Source: an uncultured Phocaeicola sp. (GTDB lineage Bacteria > Bacteroidota > Bacteroidia > Bacteroidales > Bacteroidaceae). Taken from it: a stretch of 64,000 nucleotides of DNA. The notes beneath the pieces are model-generated. The model was not told the origin of the DNA. It saw only the letters and a list, made by a program, of their open reading frames with translations, and searched no databases. The translations under genes and the position numbers were made by a program. The DNA lies in the NCBI GenBank assembly GCA_944321015.1, contig CALUJS010000007.1, positions 1 to 64,000 of the forward strand, given 5' to 3'. Positions 47,055 through 56,145 of the stretch are shown in pieces. Numbering within the stretch: the first letter of the stretch is position 1; every line of letters starts with the position of its first letter.

Positions 47055-47081
47055 GGCTTGTCTTTAGCAAGATATGACATG

Positions 47082-47119
47082 ACTGCCGCACGGTCGGAAA
47101 CGACTGTTGCGGCAGTTTT
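47082..47119 (+). terminator. Terminator after secDF
   Basis: ACTGCCGCA (47082-47090) pairs with TGCGGCAGT (47108-47116), followed by TTTT. Confidence 0.75.
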
Positions 47120-47228
47120 GCGTTCGGGGGTGGCGGTTGTGTCCGGCTGCGGGGCGTGCTCCGCGTATATGGAGCGGGGCGAAAAGAAAACGGGATGCCT
47201 CCCTTTGTGGAAAGCATCCCGTGCGGCG

Positions 47229-47300
47229 TACCCTCGTCGAGAATCGAACTCGAATCAAAAGTTTAGGAAACTTCTATTCTATCCATTGAACTACAAGGGC
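47229..47300 (-). tRNA. tRNA-Arg (anticodon CCT)
   Basis: On the minus strand a complete 72-nt cloverleaf runs from 47300: acceptor GCCCTTG with CGAGGGT (two wobble pairs), D-arm TAGTTCAATGGATAGAATA, anticodon stem GAAGT/ACTTT with loop TTCCTAA giving anticodon CCT (codon AGG), and T-arm CGAGTTCGATTCTCG. The CCA end is not encoded. A promoter lies upstream (47317-47347). Confidence 0.95.
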
Positions 47301-47316
47301 CTACATTAAACCGACG

Positions 47317-47347
47317 CAAAGATACGGCTTTTTGTTTAATCTCCCAA
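47317..47347 (-). promoter_or_regulatory. Bacteroidales-type promoter for tRNA-Arg
   Basis: On the minus strand, TTG (47347-47345), a 20-bp spacer and TATCTTTG (47324-47317). Confidence 0.7.
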
Positions 47348-47386
47348 GACTTCTCTCCTTTCTTCCTTTTATTCGCTTTCTCCGTC

Positions 47387-47474
47387 CATATTCCCGCTCG
47401 TGAGCGCAGATATGGACGCTCGCGAGCCTGGATATGGGCGCGTTCGGGCGGGAATATGCCGGCTCATCCCCCGG
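47387..47474. repeat. 22-bp palindromic repeat array G (4 units)
   Basis: Units start at 47387, 47409, 47431 and 47453. The second has a nearly full CGCTCGCGAGC palindrome. It lies between the divergent tRNA-Arg and korAB units. I see nothing further in the rest of the gap to about 47820. Confidence 0.9.
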
Positions 47475-47821
47475 TTATATTGCCTGCGGAACGGACGGAG
47501 ATAGGCGATGGGAGGGCGGCATATCTGCCACCGGTTCCGGAGGTCGCATCCTGTTGTTTCTGTCGTGTTGCGGGGGTGTTCCGCCATGGCTTTCCGGTGG
47601 CTTCCCGACGGTGGTCCGGCAGCGTTTTTCATGCATGTCCGACGGGCCTGGGTGCTGTGTCATTCTGCTAGGTAAATGTCGGATTTTTCGCAGAAGTATT
47701 CGGAATGGTCTTACAGATATTCTTTATATGGGTATTTTGTCTGTCAAAAGCACAAAAACGGGCCTTTGCGGGGGAATGGAGAAAAAAAGCGGGCGCGGAG
47801 CGTAAAAATAGCCCGAAATAG

Positions 47822-47853
47822 TTTGTTTTATTCATGAACATTACAGACCTTTG
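47822..47853 (+). promoter_or_regulatory. Candidate promoter for korAB
   Basis: TTTG (47822-47825), a 20-bp spacer and GACCTTTG (47846-47853), one base off TAnnTTTG. It lies about 40 bp before korA. Confidence 0.55.
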
Positions 47854-47893
47854 CCCGTCAGACAGATAAACATACTTATAAGCATACACAAAT

Positions 47894-49741
47894 ATGGCAG
47901 AAAACATGGAAGTAAAAGAGCTCGACGAAGTGGTAGTGCGCTTCTCGGGCGATTCCGGCGATGGAATGCAGCTGGCAGGAAACATCTTTTCAAACGTGTC
48001 AGCAACGGTCGGCAACGACATTTGTACTTTCCCCGATTATCCCGCAGACATCCGCGCCCCGCAAGGCAGCTTGACCGGCGTGTCAGGATTTCAGGTACAC
48101 GTGGGAGCCGACAAAGTGTTCACCCCGGGCGACTTGTGCGACGTGCTGGTGGCCATGAACCCGGCTGCGCTCAAAACCCAATATAAGTTCGCCAAGAAGA
48201 CGGCCTGCATCATCATTGATACTGACTGCTTCAAGCAGGCCGATCTCGACAAGGCCGAATTCAAGACCAACGACCCCATTGCGGAGATGGGCATCAAGCA
48301 AGACGTCATCGCAGCCCCCATCTCGCAGATGGTGAAGGACTGTCTGGCCGACAGCGGCATGGACAACAAGTCGATGCTCAAATGCCGCAACATGTTTGCC
48401 GTGGGCCTCGTGTGCTGGCTCTTCGGCCGCGACCTTCATGCAGCCGAGACTTTCCTGCGCGAGAAGTTTGCCAAGAAACCCGCCGTGGCCGAGTCGAACA
48501 TCAAGGTGCTCCATGCCGGATATGACTACGGGCACAACACACACTCTTCCGTGAACCACACTTACCGCATCGAGTCGCATGCCAAGACTCCGGGACGCTA
48601 TATGGACATTTCCGGCAACAAGGCCACGGCCTACGGTTTCATTGCCGCTGCCGAGAAAGCCGGGCTGAAGCTCTTCCTGGGCTCTTACCCCATCACTCCC
48701 GCCACCGATGTGCTTCATGAACTGTCCAAGCACAAGTCGCTGGGCGTGACCACCATGCAGTGCGAGGACGAGATATCGGGCTGCGCTTCGTCCATCGGTG
48801 CCGCCTTTGCAGGCGCATTGGCCGTGACCTCCACTTCAGGCCCCGGCATCTGCCTCAAGTCCGAAGCCATGAACCTGGCCGTCATCACCGAGCTTCCCCT
48901 CGTGGTGCTCGACGTGCAACGCGGCGGCCCCTCCACCGGACTTCCCACCAAGTCCGAGCAGACCGACCTGCTGCAGGCCCTCTTCGGCCGCAACGGCGAG
49001 TCGCCCATGCCCGTCATAGCCGCCACTTCGCCCACCAACTGCTTCGATGCCGCCTATGCCGCCTGCAAGATGGCGCTGGAGCACATGACCCCCGTGGTGC
49101 TTATGACCGATGCCTTCATAGCCAACGGTTCTGCCGCATGGCGTTTGCCCAATCTGGACGAGTATCCCGAAATCCGTCCGCCTTACGTCACTCCCGAAAT
49201 GAAGGAAGGCTATGCCCCCTACCACCGCAATCCCGACACGGGTGTGCGCTATTGGGCACGCCCCGGACAGGAAGGCTTTACCCACATCCTGGGCGGACTG
49301 GAGAAGGACAGCGACACGGGCGCCATCTCTACCGACCCTGAGAACCACAACTTGATGTGCCGTCTGCGTGCCGAGAAGGTGGCCAAGATTCCCGTTCCCG
49401 ACGTGAACGTGCTGGGACGCGCCGATGACGCCGACCTGCTCATCGTGGGCTTCGGAGGTACTTACGGACACCTCTACACCGCCATGGACGAAATGAACAA
49501 GGCCGGACACAAAGTGGCCCTTGCCCACTTCTCCTACATCAACCCGCTGCCGAAGAACACCGCCGAAGTGCTCCGCCGCTACAAGAAAGTGGTCGTGGCC
49601 GAACAGAACATGGGCCAGTTTGCCGCTTATCTGCGCATGAAGGTCGATGGCTTCGTGCCTTACCAGTTCAACCAAGTCAAGGGACAGCCTTTCGTGGTGA
49701 GCGAACTGGTGGCAGCCTTCGAAGAGATTCTCAACAAATAA
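47894..49741 (+). CDS. korA: 2-oxoacid:ferredoxin oxidoreductase, fused gamma-alpha subunit
   Basis: With KorB the enzyme converts 2-oxoacids (probably 2-oxoglutarate) and CoA to acyl-CoA, CO2 and reduced ferredoxin, or the reverse. The 615-aa product has an N-terminal gamma domain (VVRFSGDSGDGMQLAGNIFS) and then the alpha pyrimidine-binding domain (GSYPITPATDVLHELSKHKS, QCEDEISGCASSIGAAFAGA, TSTSGPGICLKSEAM). The 2-oxoglutarate preference is inferred from family layout. It is 30 bp from korB. Confidence 0.93.
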   Translation: MAENMEVKELDEVVVRFSGDSGDGMQLAGNIFSNVSATVGNDICTFPDYPADIRAPQGSLTGVSGFQVHVGADKVFTPGDLCDVLVAMNPAALKTQYKFAKKTACIIIDTDCFKQADLDKAEFKTNDPIAEMGIKQDVIAAPISQMVKDCLADSGMDNKSMLKCRNMFAVGLVCWLFGRDLHAAETFLREKFAKKPAVAESNIKVLHAGYDYGHNTHSSVNHTYRIESHAKTPGRYMDISGNKATAYGFIAAAEKAGLKLFLGSYPITPATDVLHELSKHKSLGVTTMQCEDEISGCASSIGAAFAGALAVTSTSGPGICLKSEAMNLAVITELPLVVLDVQRGGPSTGLPTKSEQTDLLQALFGRNGESPMPVIAATSPTNCFDAAYAACKMALEHMTPVVLMTDAFIANGSAAWRLPNLDEYPEIRPPYVTPEMKEGYAPYHRNPDTGVRYWARPGQEGFTHILGGLEKDSDTGAISTDPENHNLMCRLRAEKVAKIPVPDVNVLGRADDADLLIVGFGGTYGHLYTAMDEMNKAGHKVALAHFSYINPLPKNTAEVLRRYKKVVVAEQNMGQFAAYLRMKVDGFVPYQFNQVKGQPFVVSELVAAFEEILNK

Positions 49742-49771
49742 ACCGTATCACCAATTAAAGGAAAACATATC

Positions 49772-50776
49772 ATGACACAATATACCGCTAAAGACTTCAA
49801 GAAAGGACAACCGCGTTGGTGTCCGGGCTGTGGCGACCACTTCTTCCTGGCATCGCTGCACAAGGCCATGGCCGAAATAGGCATACCTCCCTATGAGACG
49901 GCCGTCATCTCCGGCATCGGCTGCTCCAGCCGTCTGCCTTACTACATGAACACTTATGCCATGCAGACCATCCATGGCCGTGCGGCTGCCATTGCCACAG
50001 GCTGCAAGGTGGCCAATCCGGACATCACCGTGTGGCAGATTTCAGGCGACGGCGACGGACTCGCCATCGGCGGCAACCACTACATACACGCCATACGCCG
50101 CAACATCGACCTGAACATGATTTTGCTCAACAACCGCATCTACGGCCTCACCAAGGGACAATACTCGCCTACGTCGCCGCGCGGCTTCGTCAGCAAGTCG
50201 TCGCCCTATGGCACGGTGGAGGACCCCTTCCATCCCGCCGAGCTTTGCTTCGGTGCGCGCGGACGCTTCTTTGCCCGCTGCGTGGCCACCGACGCTGAAG
50301 GCACGGTCGACGTGCTCAAGGCTGCTGCCGCCCACAAGGGCGCATCGGTGGTGGAGGTGCTGCAAAACTGCGTCATCTTCAACAACGGCACGCACGACTA
50401 TGTATATAATAAGGAAGGACGCGCCAAGCACGCCATCTACGTGGAGCACGGCAAACCGCTCATCTTCGGCGAAAACCGCGAATACGGACTCGTGCAGGAA
50501 GGCTTCGGCCTGAAGGTGGTGAAGATTGGCGAGAACGGCATCACCGAGAAAGACATCCTCGTGCACGACGCACACTGCGAGGACAACACCCTGCAACTGA
50601 AGCTCGCCCTCATGGAAGGGCCGGACTTCCCCGTTGCCCTCGGTGTCATCCGCGATGTGGAGGCTCCCACCTACGAGACCGCCGTGGCCGACCAGATAGA
50701 AGAAATCAAAGGCAAGAAGCCCTACCACAACTTCCAGGAGCTGCTCATGACCAACGATACGTGGGAAGTGAAGTGA
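49772..50776 (+). CDS. korB: 2-oxoacid:ferredoxin oxidoreductase, beta subunit
   Basis: The 334-aa product is the thiamine-diphosphate-binding partner of KorA. It shows RWCPGCGDHFFLASLHKAMA, the iron-sulfur and TPP motifs GIGCSSRLPYYMNTYAMQTI, and GDGDGLAIGGNHYIHAIRRN followed by NNRIYGLTKGQYSPTS. No ferredoxin-like delta subunit follows, as is usual for the KorAB type. A strong terminator ends the operon at 50813. Confidence 0.94.
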   Translation: MTQYTAKDFKKGQPRWCPGCGDHFFLASLHKAMAEIGIPPYETAVISGIGCSSRLPYYMNTYAMQTIHGRAAAIATGCKVANPDITVWQISGDGDGLAIGGNHYIHAIRRNIDLNMILLNNRIYGLTKGQYSPTSPRGFVSKSSPYGTVEDPFHPAELCFGARGRFFARCVATDAEGTVDVLKAAAAHKGASVVEVLQNCVIFNNGTHDYVYNKEGRAKHAIYVEHGKPLIFGENREYGLVQEGFGLKVVKIGENGITEKDILVHDAHCEDNTLQLKLALMEGPDFPVALGVIRDVEAPTYETAVADQIEEIKGKKPYHNFQELLMTNDTWEVK

Positions 50777-50812
50777 CGCTCTTGAGGGAAAATACTCTTT
50801 TGGAGTAGACCT

Positions 50813-50873
50813 GTTGCGCAGGATGCAGGCAGTGGATATAATCCGGATGCTTGCAGCCTGCGCAACTTTTTTT
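50813..50873 (+). terminator. Terminator after korB
   Basis: GTTGCGCAGG (50813-50822) pairs with CCTGCGCAAC (50857-50866), followed by seven T residues. Confidence 0.85.
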
Positions 50874-50987
50874 GCTCCCTTCGGGGGAAATTTGGCCGTC
50901 CCCGTGGAGCATCCTGTCGGGAGAATGTTATATATTTGCCACGAATCAAGCGATTTGGCAAGGCCGAATCCCGGAACACAGCGTACA

Positions 50988-51482
50988 ATGACAGAGAAAG
51001 AAAAAGACTTTGAGCGTATCTTCAAGGAGAATTATGCACGGCTTTATCACTACGCCCTGACGTTCGTCGACAATGGCGAGACGTGCAGGGACGTCGTGAG
51101 TGACGTCTTTGAGATGCTCTGGGCAGAGTACGAAACCCTGTTGCCCGACAGTCGGTTGGCCTATCTTTTCACCTGTGTGAGGAACCGCTGCATCGACATC
51201 CTGCGACACAGGCAGGTGAAAGGACGCTATGCAGCCTTCTATTCGCTTGACCTCAAAAACGGCATTTTGGCATCCGACCGCGACGAGGAAGAGCGGCTGG
51301 CGCGGGTGGAGAAAGTCATCGACCGCATGCCGCCGCAACGGCGCTTCGTGCTGGAGCAGTGTTTCTTCCACAAGAAGACCTACAAGGAGGTGGCCGCCGT
51401 GCTCGGCATCACCACCGACGGGGTGAAGAAACACATCACGACGGCGTTGCGCAACCTGCGCGATGAATTTCCCGACAAATGA
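50988..51482 (+). CDS. ECF RNA polymerase sigma factor
   Basis: The 164-aa product directs RNA polymerase to a small set of promoters. Region 2 spans about residues 11-76 (FKENYARLYHYALTFV, VVSDVFEMLWAEYETLL, YLFTCVRNRCIDILRH) and region 4 about 107-158 (MPPQRRFVLEQCFFHKKTYK, VLGITTDGVKKHITTALRNL). ATG 50988 gives the family start; the frame extends upstream into the korB terminator and is not used. A TATATTTG -7 element lies at 50931-50938. It is followed by a FecR anti-sigma gene and a SusC/SusD pair. Confidence 0.94.
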   Translation: MTEKEKDFERIFKENYARLYHYALTFVDNGETCRDVVSDVFEMLWAEYETLLPDSRLAYLFTCVRNRCIDILRHRQVKGRYAAFYSLDLKNGILASDRDEEERLARVEKVIDRMPPQRRFVLEQCFFHKKTYKEVAAVLGITTDGVKKHITTALRNLRDEFPDK

Positions 51483-51523
51483 GTACCCGAAACGAACGGC
51501 AGAACGTATTTTACATATAGCAT

Positions 51524-52663
51524 ATGATGCGGATGGATAAAGAAGACAAACCGATAAACGACTGGCTCGACTGGCTGCACGACCCCGACGGGCAGCCCGA
51601 AGGCGATGTGCCGCAGGATGACGAGGCGCGCCGCGAACTGCGCAGGCAGATGGAGGACTGCAACCTCGTCTTTGCCCGCCGGTCAAACCCCGTGCCCGAT
51701 GTCGACCAGGCTTGGAACGCTTTCCGCGAGAAACACGTGCCGCAGCGTCCGCGCCGCCGGTTGCGCGCATGGGCGATGTGGGGCGGATGGGTCGGCATGG
51801 CCGCCTGCGTTGCTTTGCTGGTATGGCTCCAAGTGTTGCGTCCCGAGAGTGCGCCGGAGCCGGTGATGATGTTCACGGCCATGCAGGAAAGTCGCGGAGT
51901 GACCCTCTCGGCTGGCGACGGAGCCGTGTGGGAACTCGACGACCATCAGGCCGGACAGGCATTGCAACAGCAGGGCATCCGGGCCGACGCCCGTGTGGCC
52001 GACTATCGCCGGGTGGAGCAGGTCGAGACGCAGACGCTCACCGTCCCCCGCGGAAAGGATTACCATCTGGTGCTCTCCGACGGCACCGAGGTGTGGATAA
52101 ATGCCGAGAGCCGCCTGAGCTATCCTTCACGTTTCACGGGCAACGAGCGCACGGTGAAGCTGGAGGGCGAAGCCTACTTCAAGGTGGCACGCGACGCCGG
52201 GCGGCCTTTCACGGTGCAGACCGGCGCCCTCAGCACGCGCGTGCTGGGCACGGAGTTCAATCTCTGCGCCTATGCCGATGCGGCCGCCAGCGTCACCCTC
52301 GTGTCGGGACGTGTGGCCGTGAAGGCGGGCGGCTCGCCGGAAGAATACAGCCTTTCGCCCGGTCAGGAACTCACCGTGGAGCCCGATGGCAAGGCCACGT
52401 TGGAAAACGTGGACACCTATGCCCGCACGCAATGGAAGGAAGGCTTCTTCTACTTCGACCACGCTTCGTTGAAGGAAATACTGTGCGGGCTGGGACGTTG
52501 GTACAACGTCGACATCGAACTGGATTGCGACCCCGCACTCCTTGATTATCATCTGCATTACGTGGCCGACCGTCGCGGCACCCTCTCCGAGGCGTTGGAG
52601 AAACTCAACGGTCTGAAGCGCGTCAGCCTGAAACTCGAAGGAAACCGCATCGTGCTGGAGTGA
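51524..52663 (+). CDS. FecR-family anti-sigma factor
   Basis: The 379-aa product normally holds the ECF factor inactive until an outer-membrane receptor signals. It has a cytoplasmic N-terminus (residues 1-80), one membrane helix (about 84-104: WGGWVGMAACVALLVWLQVL), the periplasmic FecR domain (VPRGKDYHLVLSDGTEVWIN, NERTVKLEGEAYFKVARDAG, VLGTEFNLCAY) and a C-terminal DUF4974-type domain (FDHASLKEILCGLGRWYNVD to the end). It lies 41 bp after the sigma gene. The SusC gene that follows lacks the usual STN signalling domain. Confidence 0.94.
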   Translation: MMRMDKEDKPINDWLDWLHDPDGQPEGDVPQDDEARRELRRQMEDCNLVFARRSNPVPDVDQAWNAFREKHVPQRPRRRLRAWAMWGGWVGMAACVALLVWLQVLRPESAPEPVMMFTAMQESRGVTLSAGDGAVWELDDHQAGQALQQQGIRADARVADYRRVEQVETQTLTVPRGKDYHLVLSDGTEVWINAESRLSYPSRFTGNERTVKLEGEAYFKVARDAGRPFTVQTGALSTRVLGTEFNLCAYADAAASVTLVSGRVAVKAGGSPEEYSLSPGQELTVEPDGKATLENVDTYARTQWKEGFFYFDHASLKEILCGLGRWYNVDIELDCDPALLDYHLHYVADRRGTLSEALEKLNGLKRVSLKLEGNRIVLE

Positions 52664-52670
52664 GCGCGTC

Positions 52671-52771
52671 TGTATTTGCGCCTTCGGGCGTCCATATGCC
52701 GGGACGTGAGCGGAGATATGGTCGCTTGCGAGCCGACATATGCACGCTCGCGAGCGGCAATATGGTGGCTG
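52671..52771. repeat. 22-bp palindromic repeat array H (about 4 units)
   Basis: Units start at 52693, 52715, 52737 and 52759, with a partial palindrome before them. The third unit has the full CGCTCGCGAGCG. It sits between the FecR and SusC genes. The rest of the gap to 52959 is AT-rich with GTTATTTG at 52865-52872, a weak -7 candidate. Confidence 0.9.
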
Positions 52772-52959
52772 AAAGACCCGGAAAAGGAGGGCGGACGGCC
52801 ACCTCTTTCGAGTCTGGCACGGAATGTGTTGTTCTTAAATTATGTTGTAACTTGTGCTAAAATCGTTATTTGTGTATTCTCTTATCGGTTTTCTGCTTAT
52901 CTTTACGTCCATATTGTACGTAGTACACACTGTAAACTATATATAAACCTTAAAAAATC

Positions 52960-55900
52960 ATGAACAAACGTCAACAACCCAAGCTGTACGCGACAGCCTT
53001 GCAGAGCCGCGGTCTCCTGATGGGAGGCTTGTGTGCCGCGATGGTTTCATTCGCGTTCCCCGCCTTGGCCGAAACGCCTATGGGGGGGGTAGAATCTGCT
53101 GACTTACAAGAGGTTAGGCAGTCAAAGAAAATCACGGGTACGGTAGTCGACGGGGCAGGTGAGCCTCTGATTGGCGTATCGGTACAACTAAAGGATTCCA
53201 AGGTCGGCGCCATCACCGATTTTGATGGAAAATTCTCAATTGATGCTCCGGCAAACGCCACGCTGGTGGTCTCCTATGTCGGATTCAAAACTCAGGAAGT
53301 CAACGTTGGCAATCAGTCGGTGCTCGTCATCCGCATGGAGGACGACAACCAGCTGCTCGACGAAGTGGTCGTCATCGGTTACGGCACGATGAAGAAGCGC
53401 GACCTGACCGGTTCCATCACCTCGGTCAAGGCCGACGACATCGTGCGCTCGCCGGCATCCAACGCCATGGAAGCCCTGCAGGGTCAGGTTCCGGGCCTGG
53501 ACATCACCCGTAACTCCGGTAGCGCCACTTCGGGCGTGACCATCAACATCCGCGGTCAGCGTTCGCTCTCCGACGTGGAGGATGAGTTCTCCAACAACAT
53601 TGCCAACCAGCCGCTCTTCATCATCGACGGCATGCAGGGCGCCAACTTCGCCGACATCGCACCGTCGGACATCGAGAGCATCGAAGTCCTGAAGGACGCT
53701 TCCTCGACCGCCATCTACGGTTCGCAGGGTGCCAACGGCGTAATCATCATCACCACCAAGAAAGGTCAGGCCGGAAAGACGCGTCTGTCCTACAACGGTT
53801 ATGTGGGCGTCAACGGATGGCCGCAATATCCCGACATGCTGATGGGCGAGGACTACATGAACGTGCGCCGCGAGTCCTATCGCACGGCGGGCCAATGGAA
53901 CTCCACGGCCGACGACGCCTCCATCTTCACGCCCAACGAGTGGGAAGCCATTCAGAACGGCGACTGGACGAACTGGGTGGACGAGGTGTTCCACAACGGC
54001 ATCGTGCAGAACCATCAGGTGACCGCTTCGGGCGGCACCGACCGCACCACGGCCCTGCTCTCCGCCGGATTCTATCAGGAACAAGGCTCGTTTGAGGGCG
54101 ACAACATGCGCAAATACAACCTGCGCCTGAACGTGGAGCACAAGATTAACAGCGTCTTTAAGATTGGTGCCAATTCGCAAATCACCCACTACAATCAGAA
54201 CGAGCGTGCCGACAACGTGTTGTGGCGTGCCGCCACCAACGCGCCGCTCGGCAAGCCTTACGACGAGAACGGCAACGTGAACCTCTACCCCTTGGGTCAG
54301 AGCGGTCAGGTGAACCCCTTGGCCGATGAGGAAGAAAACGCCGCCAAGCACCACGCGCTCCAGACCAACATCCTGGCCAACGGCTATCTGGACGTTACGC
54401 CCATCGAGGGGCTAAACTTCCGTTCCAGCCTGGGCATCAACTACACGTTCTATCGCAATCAGGACTTCGAGTCGGCCAACTCCATCGACCGCGCGGGTGC
54501 TTATGCCACTTCCACCGCTTCGGTGAACTCGTGGGAGAAGAGCTTTGTCAACTGGGATAACGTGCTCAACTACAACAAGACCTTTGGCGATCACACCGTG
54601 GGCGCCACGGCCCTGACCTCCTACACGCAGTCCGTCCTGACCGGCGTGACCGCATCGGGCTCGGGTCAGCTGTTGGATTCGTTCCTCTATCACAACTTGG
54701 GTGCCAATGAACAAAGCTCGTATGCCATCGGTTCGTCCTATAAGCGACACACCACGTTCTCCTATGCCCTCCGTGCCAACTACAGCTACAAGGGCCGCTA
54801 CATGATTACGGTGTCCAACCGTTGGGATGGCGACTCCCGTCTGGCCGAAGGCAACAAGTGGAAAGCCTTCCCCTCGGTGGCTTTGGCTTGGCGCGCAAGC
54901 GACGAGAAGTTCCTGCGCGACGTGGAATGGCTCAGCAACTTCAAGGTGCGTCTCAGCTGGGGTATGACCGGTAACTCCGGTATCTCGGAATACGGAACGC
55001 AGTCCGGCATGACGCCGAAGTATAATTCGGCCTTCCAGGACAGCCCCTATACCTATTATATGTATAACGAATATGTAGGTAACAAGAATGTGGGCTGGGA
55101 AATCTCCAAGACGTGGGACTTGGGCTTCGACATCGGCTTCCTGGACAATCGCATTTCTGCCGTCATCGACCTCTATAAGACCAACACGACCGACCTGCTT
55201 CTGCCGCGCGACCTGCCGCCTTCGCTGGGTGCCACCAACAACACGTCGTTTAAGATGTATCAGAACATCGGCGCCACGATGAACAAGGGTATCGAGGTGA
55301 GCATCAACACGGTGAACTTCGACAAGAAAGATTTCGGCTGGAACACCGCCATCACCTTTGCGGCCAATCATGAGGAAATCACCGACCTGATTGACGGCAC
55401 CGACATCATGCCGAGCACGAATCCCGAAACGGAGAGCTTGCTCATCGGCCGTCCGCTCCATTCGTTCTACAACTATGTGAAGCTGGGCATCTGGCAGGAG
55501 AGCGAGCGCGAAGAGGCTGCCACCTACTTCAAGGATGCGGAAAAGAAGCAACCGTTCGAACCGGGCGACTTCAAGCTGAAGGATTTGAACGGCGACCACA
55601 TCATCGACCCGACGAACGACCGCACGTACATCGGTTCCACGTCGCCGAAGTGGACTGCCGGCTTCAACAATAACTTCCGCTACAAGGACTTCGACCTGAA
55701 CGTCTACCTCATTGCCCGCTGGGGACAGTTCATCGACTATCAGATGGGTGGCGCTTACGACCCGCAGGGACGTTCCAACTTCCCGGCCCACTTCAACTAT
55801 TGGACGCCCGAGAACCCGAGCAACGACTTCCCGCGCCCCAACCAGACGGAGTATTACAACTACCTGGGTTATTACACCACCGAGTTTGTTGACGGCTCTT

Positions 55901-56115
55901 ACTGGAAGATTAAGACCATTTCGCTGGGTTACACCGTGCCCAAGGCGTTTGCCAACAAGTTCGGCATTAGCAACCTGCGCGTCTACGTGACGGCCAATAA
56001 CGTCTTCTCCAAGGCCCGCAACCACCTGATTAAGGACTACGATGCCGAGCGCGGAGGTTCGGCCACGGCTCCGCTGCAGCGCCAGTTTATCTTCGGTATC
56101 AACCTTGACTTTTAA
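52960..56115 (+). CDS. SusC-family TonB-dependent receptor with in-frame G8 tract (candidate phase-ON)
   Basis: The 1,051-aa product has a signal peptide (cleavage probably after ALA-37), a short TPMGGVESADLQEVRQSKK linker, a carboxypeptidase-regulatory-like domain (KITGTVVDGAGEPLIGVSVQ, FDGKFSIDAPANATLVVSYV), the plug (EVVVIGYGTMKKRDLTGSIT) and a long barrel (DYDAERGGSATAPLQRQFI, ending INLDF). The PMGGV codons contain eight Gs (53082-53089), here in frame. It makes a SusCD complex with the SusD gene 30 bp later. An STN domain is absent, so an upstream sigma/FecR pair may not be linked to it in the classical way. Confidence 0.96.
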   Translation: MNKRQQPKLYATALQSRGLLMGGLCAAMVSFAFPALAETPMGGVESADLQEVRQSKKITGTVVDGAGEPLIGVSVQLKDSKVGAITDFDGKFSIDAPANATLVVSYVGFKTQEVNVGNQSVLVIRMEDDNQLLDEVVVIGYGTMKKRDLTGSITSVKADDIVRSPASNAMEALQGQVPGLDITRNSGSATSGVTINIRGQRSLSDVEDEFSNNIANQPLFIIDGMQGANFADIAPSDIESIEVLKDASSTAIYGSQGANGVIIITTKKGQAGKTRLSYNGYVGVNGWPQYPDMLMGEDYMNVRRESYRTAGQWNSTADDASIFTPNEWEAIQNGDWTNWVDEVFHNGIVQNHQVTASGGTDRTTALLSAGFYQEQGSFEGDNMRKYNLRLNVEHKINSVFKIGANSQITHYNQNERADNVLWRAATNAPLGKPYDENGNVNLYPLGQSGQVNPLADEEENAAKHHALQTNILANGYLDVTPIEGLNFRSSLGINYTFYRNQDFESANSIDRAGAYATSTASVNSWEKSFVNWDNVLNYNKTFGDHTVGATALTSYTQSVLTGVTASGSGQLLDSFLYHNLGANEQSSYAIGSSYKRHTTFSYALRANYSYKGRYMITVSNRWDGDSRLAEGNKWKAFPSVALAWRASDEKFLRDVEWLSNFKVRLSWGMTGNSGISEYGTQSGMTPKYNSAFQDSPYTYYMYNEYVGNKNVGWEISKTWDLGFDIGFLDNRISAVIDLYKTNTTDLLLPRDLPPSLGATNNTSFKMYQNIGATMNKGIEVSINTVNFDKKDFGWNTAITFAANHEEITDLIDGTDIMPSTNPETESLLIGRPLHSFYNYVKLGIWQESEREEAATYFKDAEKKQPFEPGDFKLKDLNGDHIIDPTNDRTYIGSTSPKWTAGFNNNFRYKDFDLNVYLIARWGQFIDYQMGGAYDPQGRSNFPAHFNYWTPENPSNDFPRPNQTEYYNYLGYYTTEFVDGSYWKIKTISLGYTVPKAFANKFGISNLRVYVTANNVFSKARNHLIKDYDAERGGSATAPLQRQFIFGINLDF
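53082..53089 (+). repeat. G8 homopolymer tract in SusC gene 2
   Basis: Eight Gs encode part of PMGGV directly after the signal peptide. Loss of one G gives TAG at once; gain of one gives GRIC then TGA. The position matches the G8 tract in the other SusC (13025-13032). Confidence 0.9.
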
Positions 56116-56145
56116 CATGAACAACCTACAAACACACGAAACAAT

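Noticed and set aside
4566-52771. 22-bp arrays as CRISPR
   Set aside because: There are no unique spacers between repeats, units are contiguous, and no cas genes are seen.
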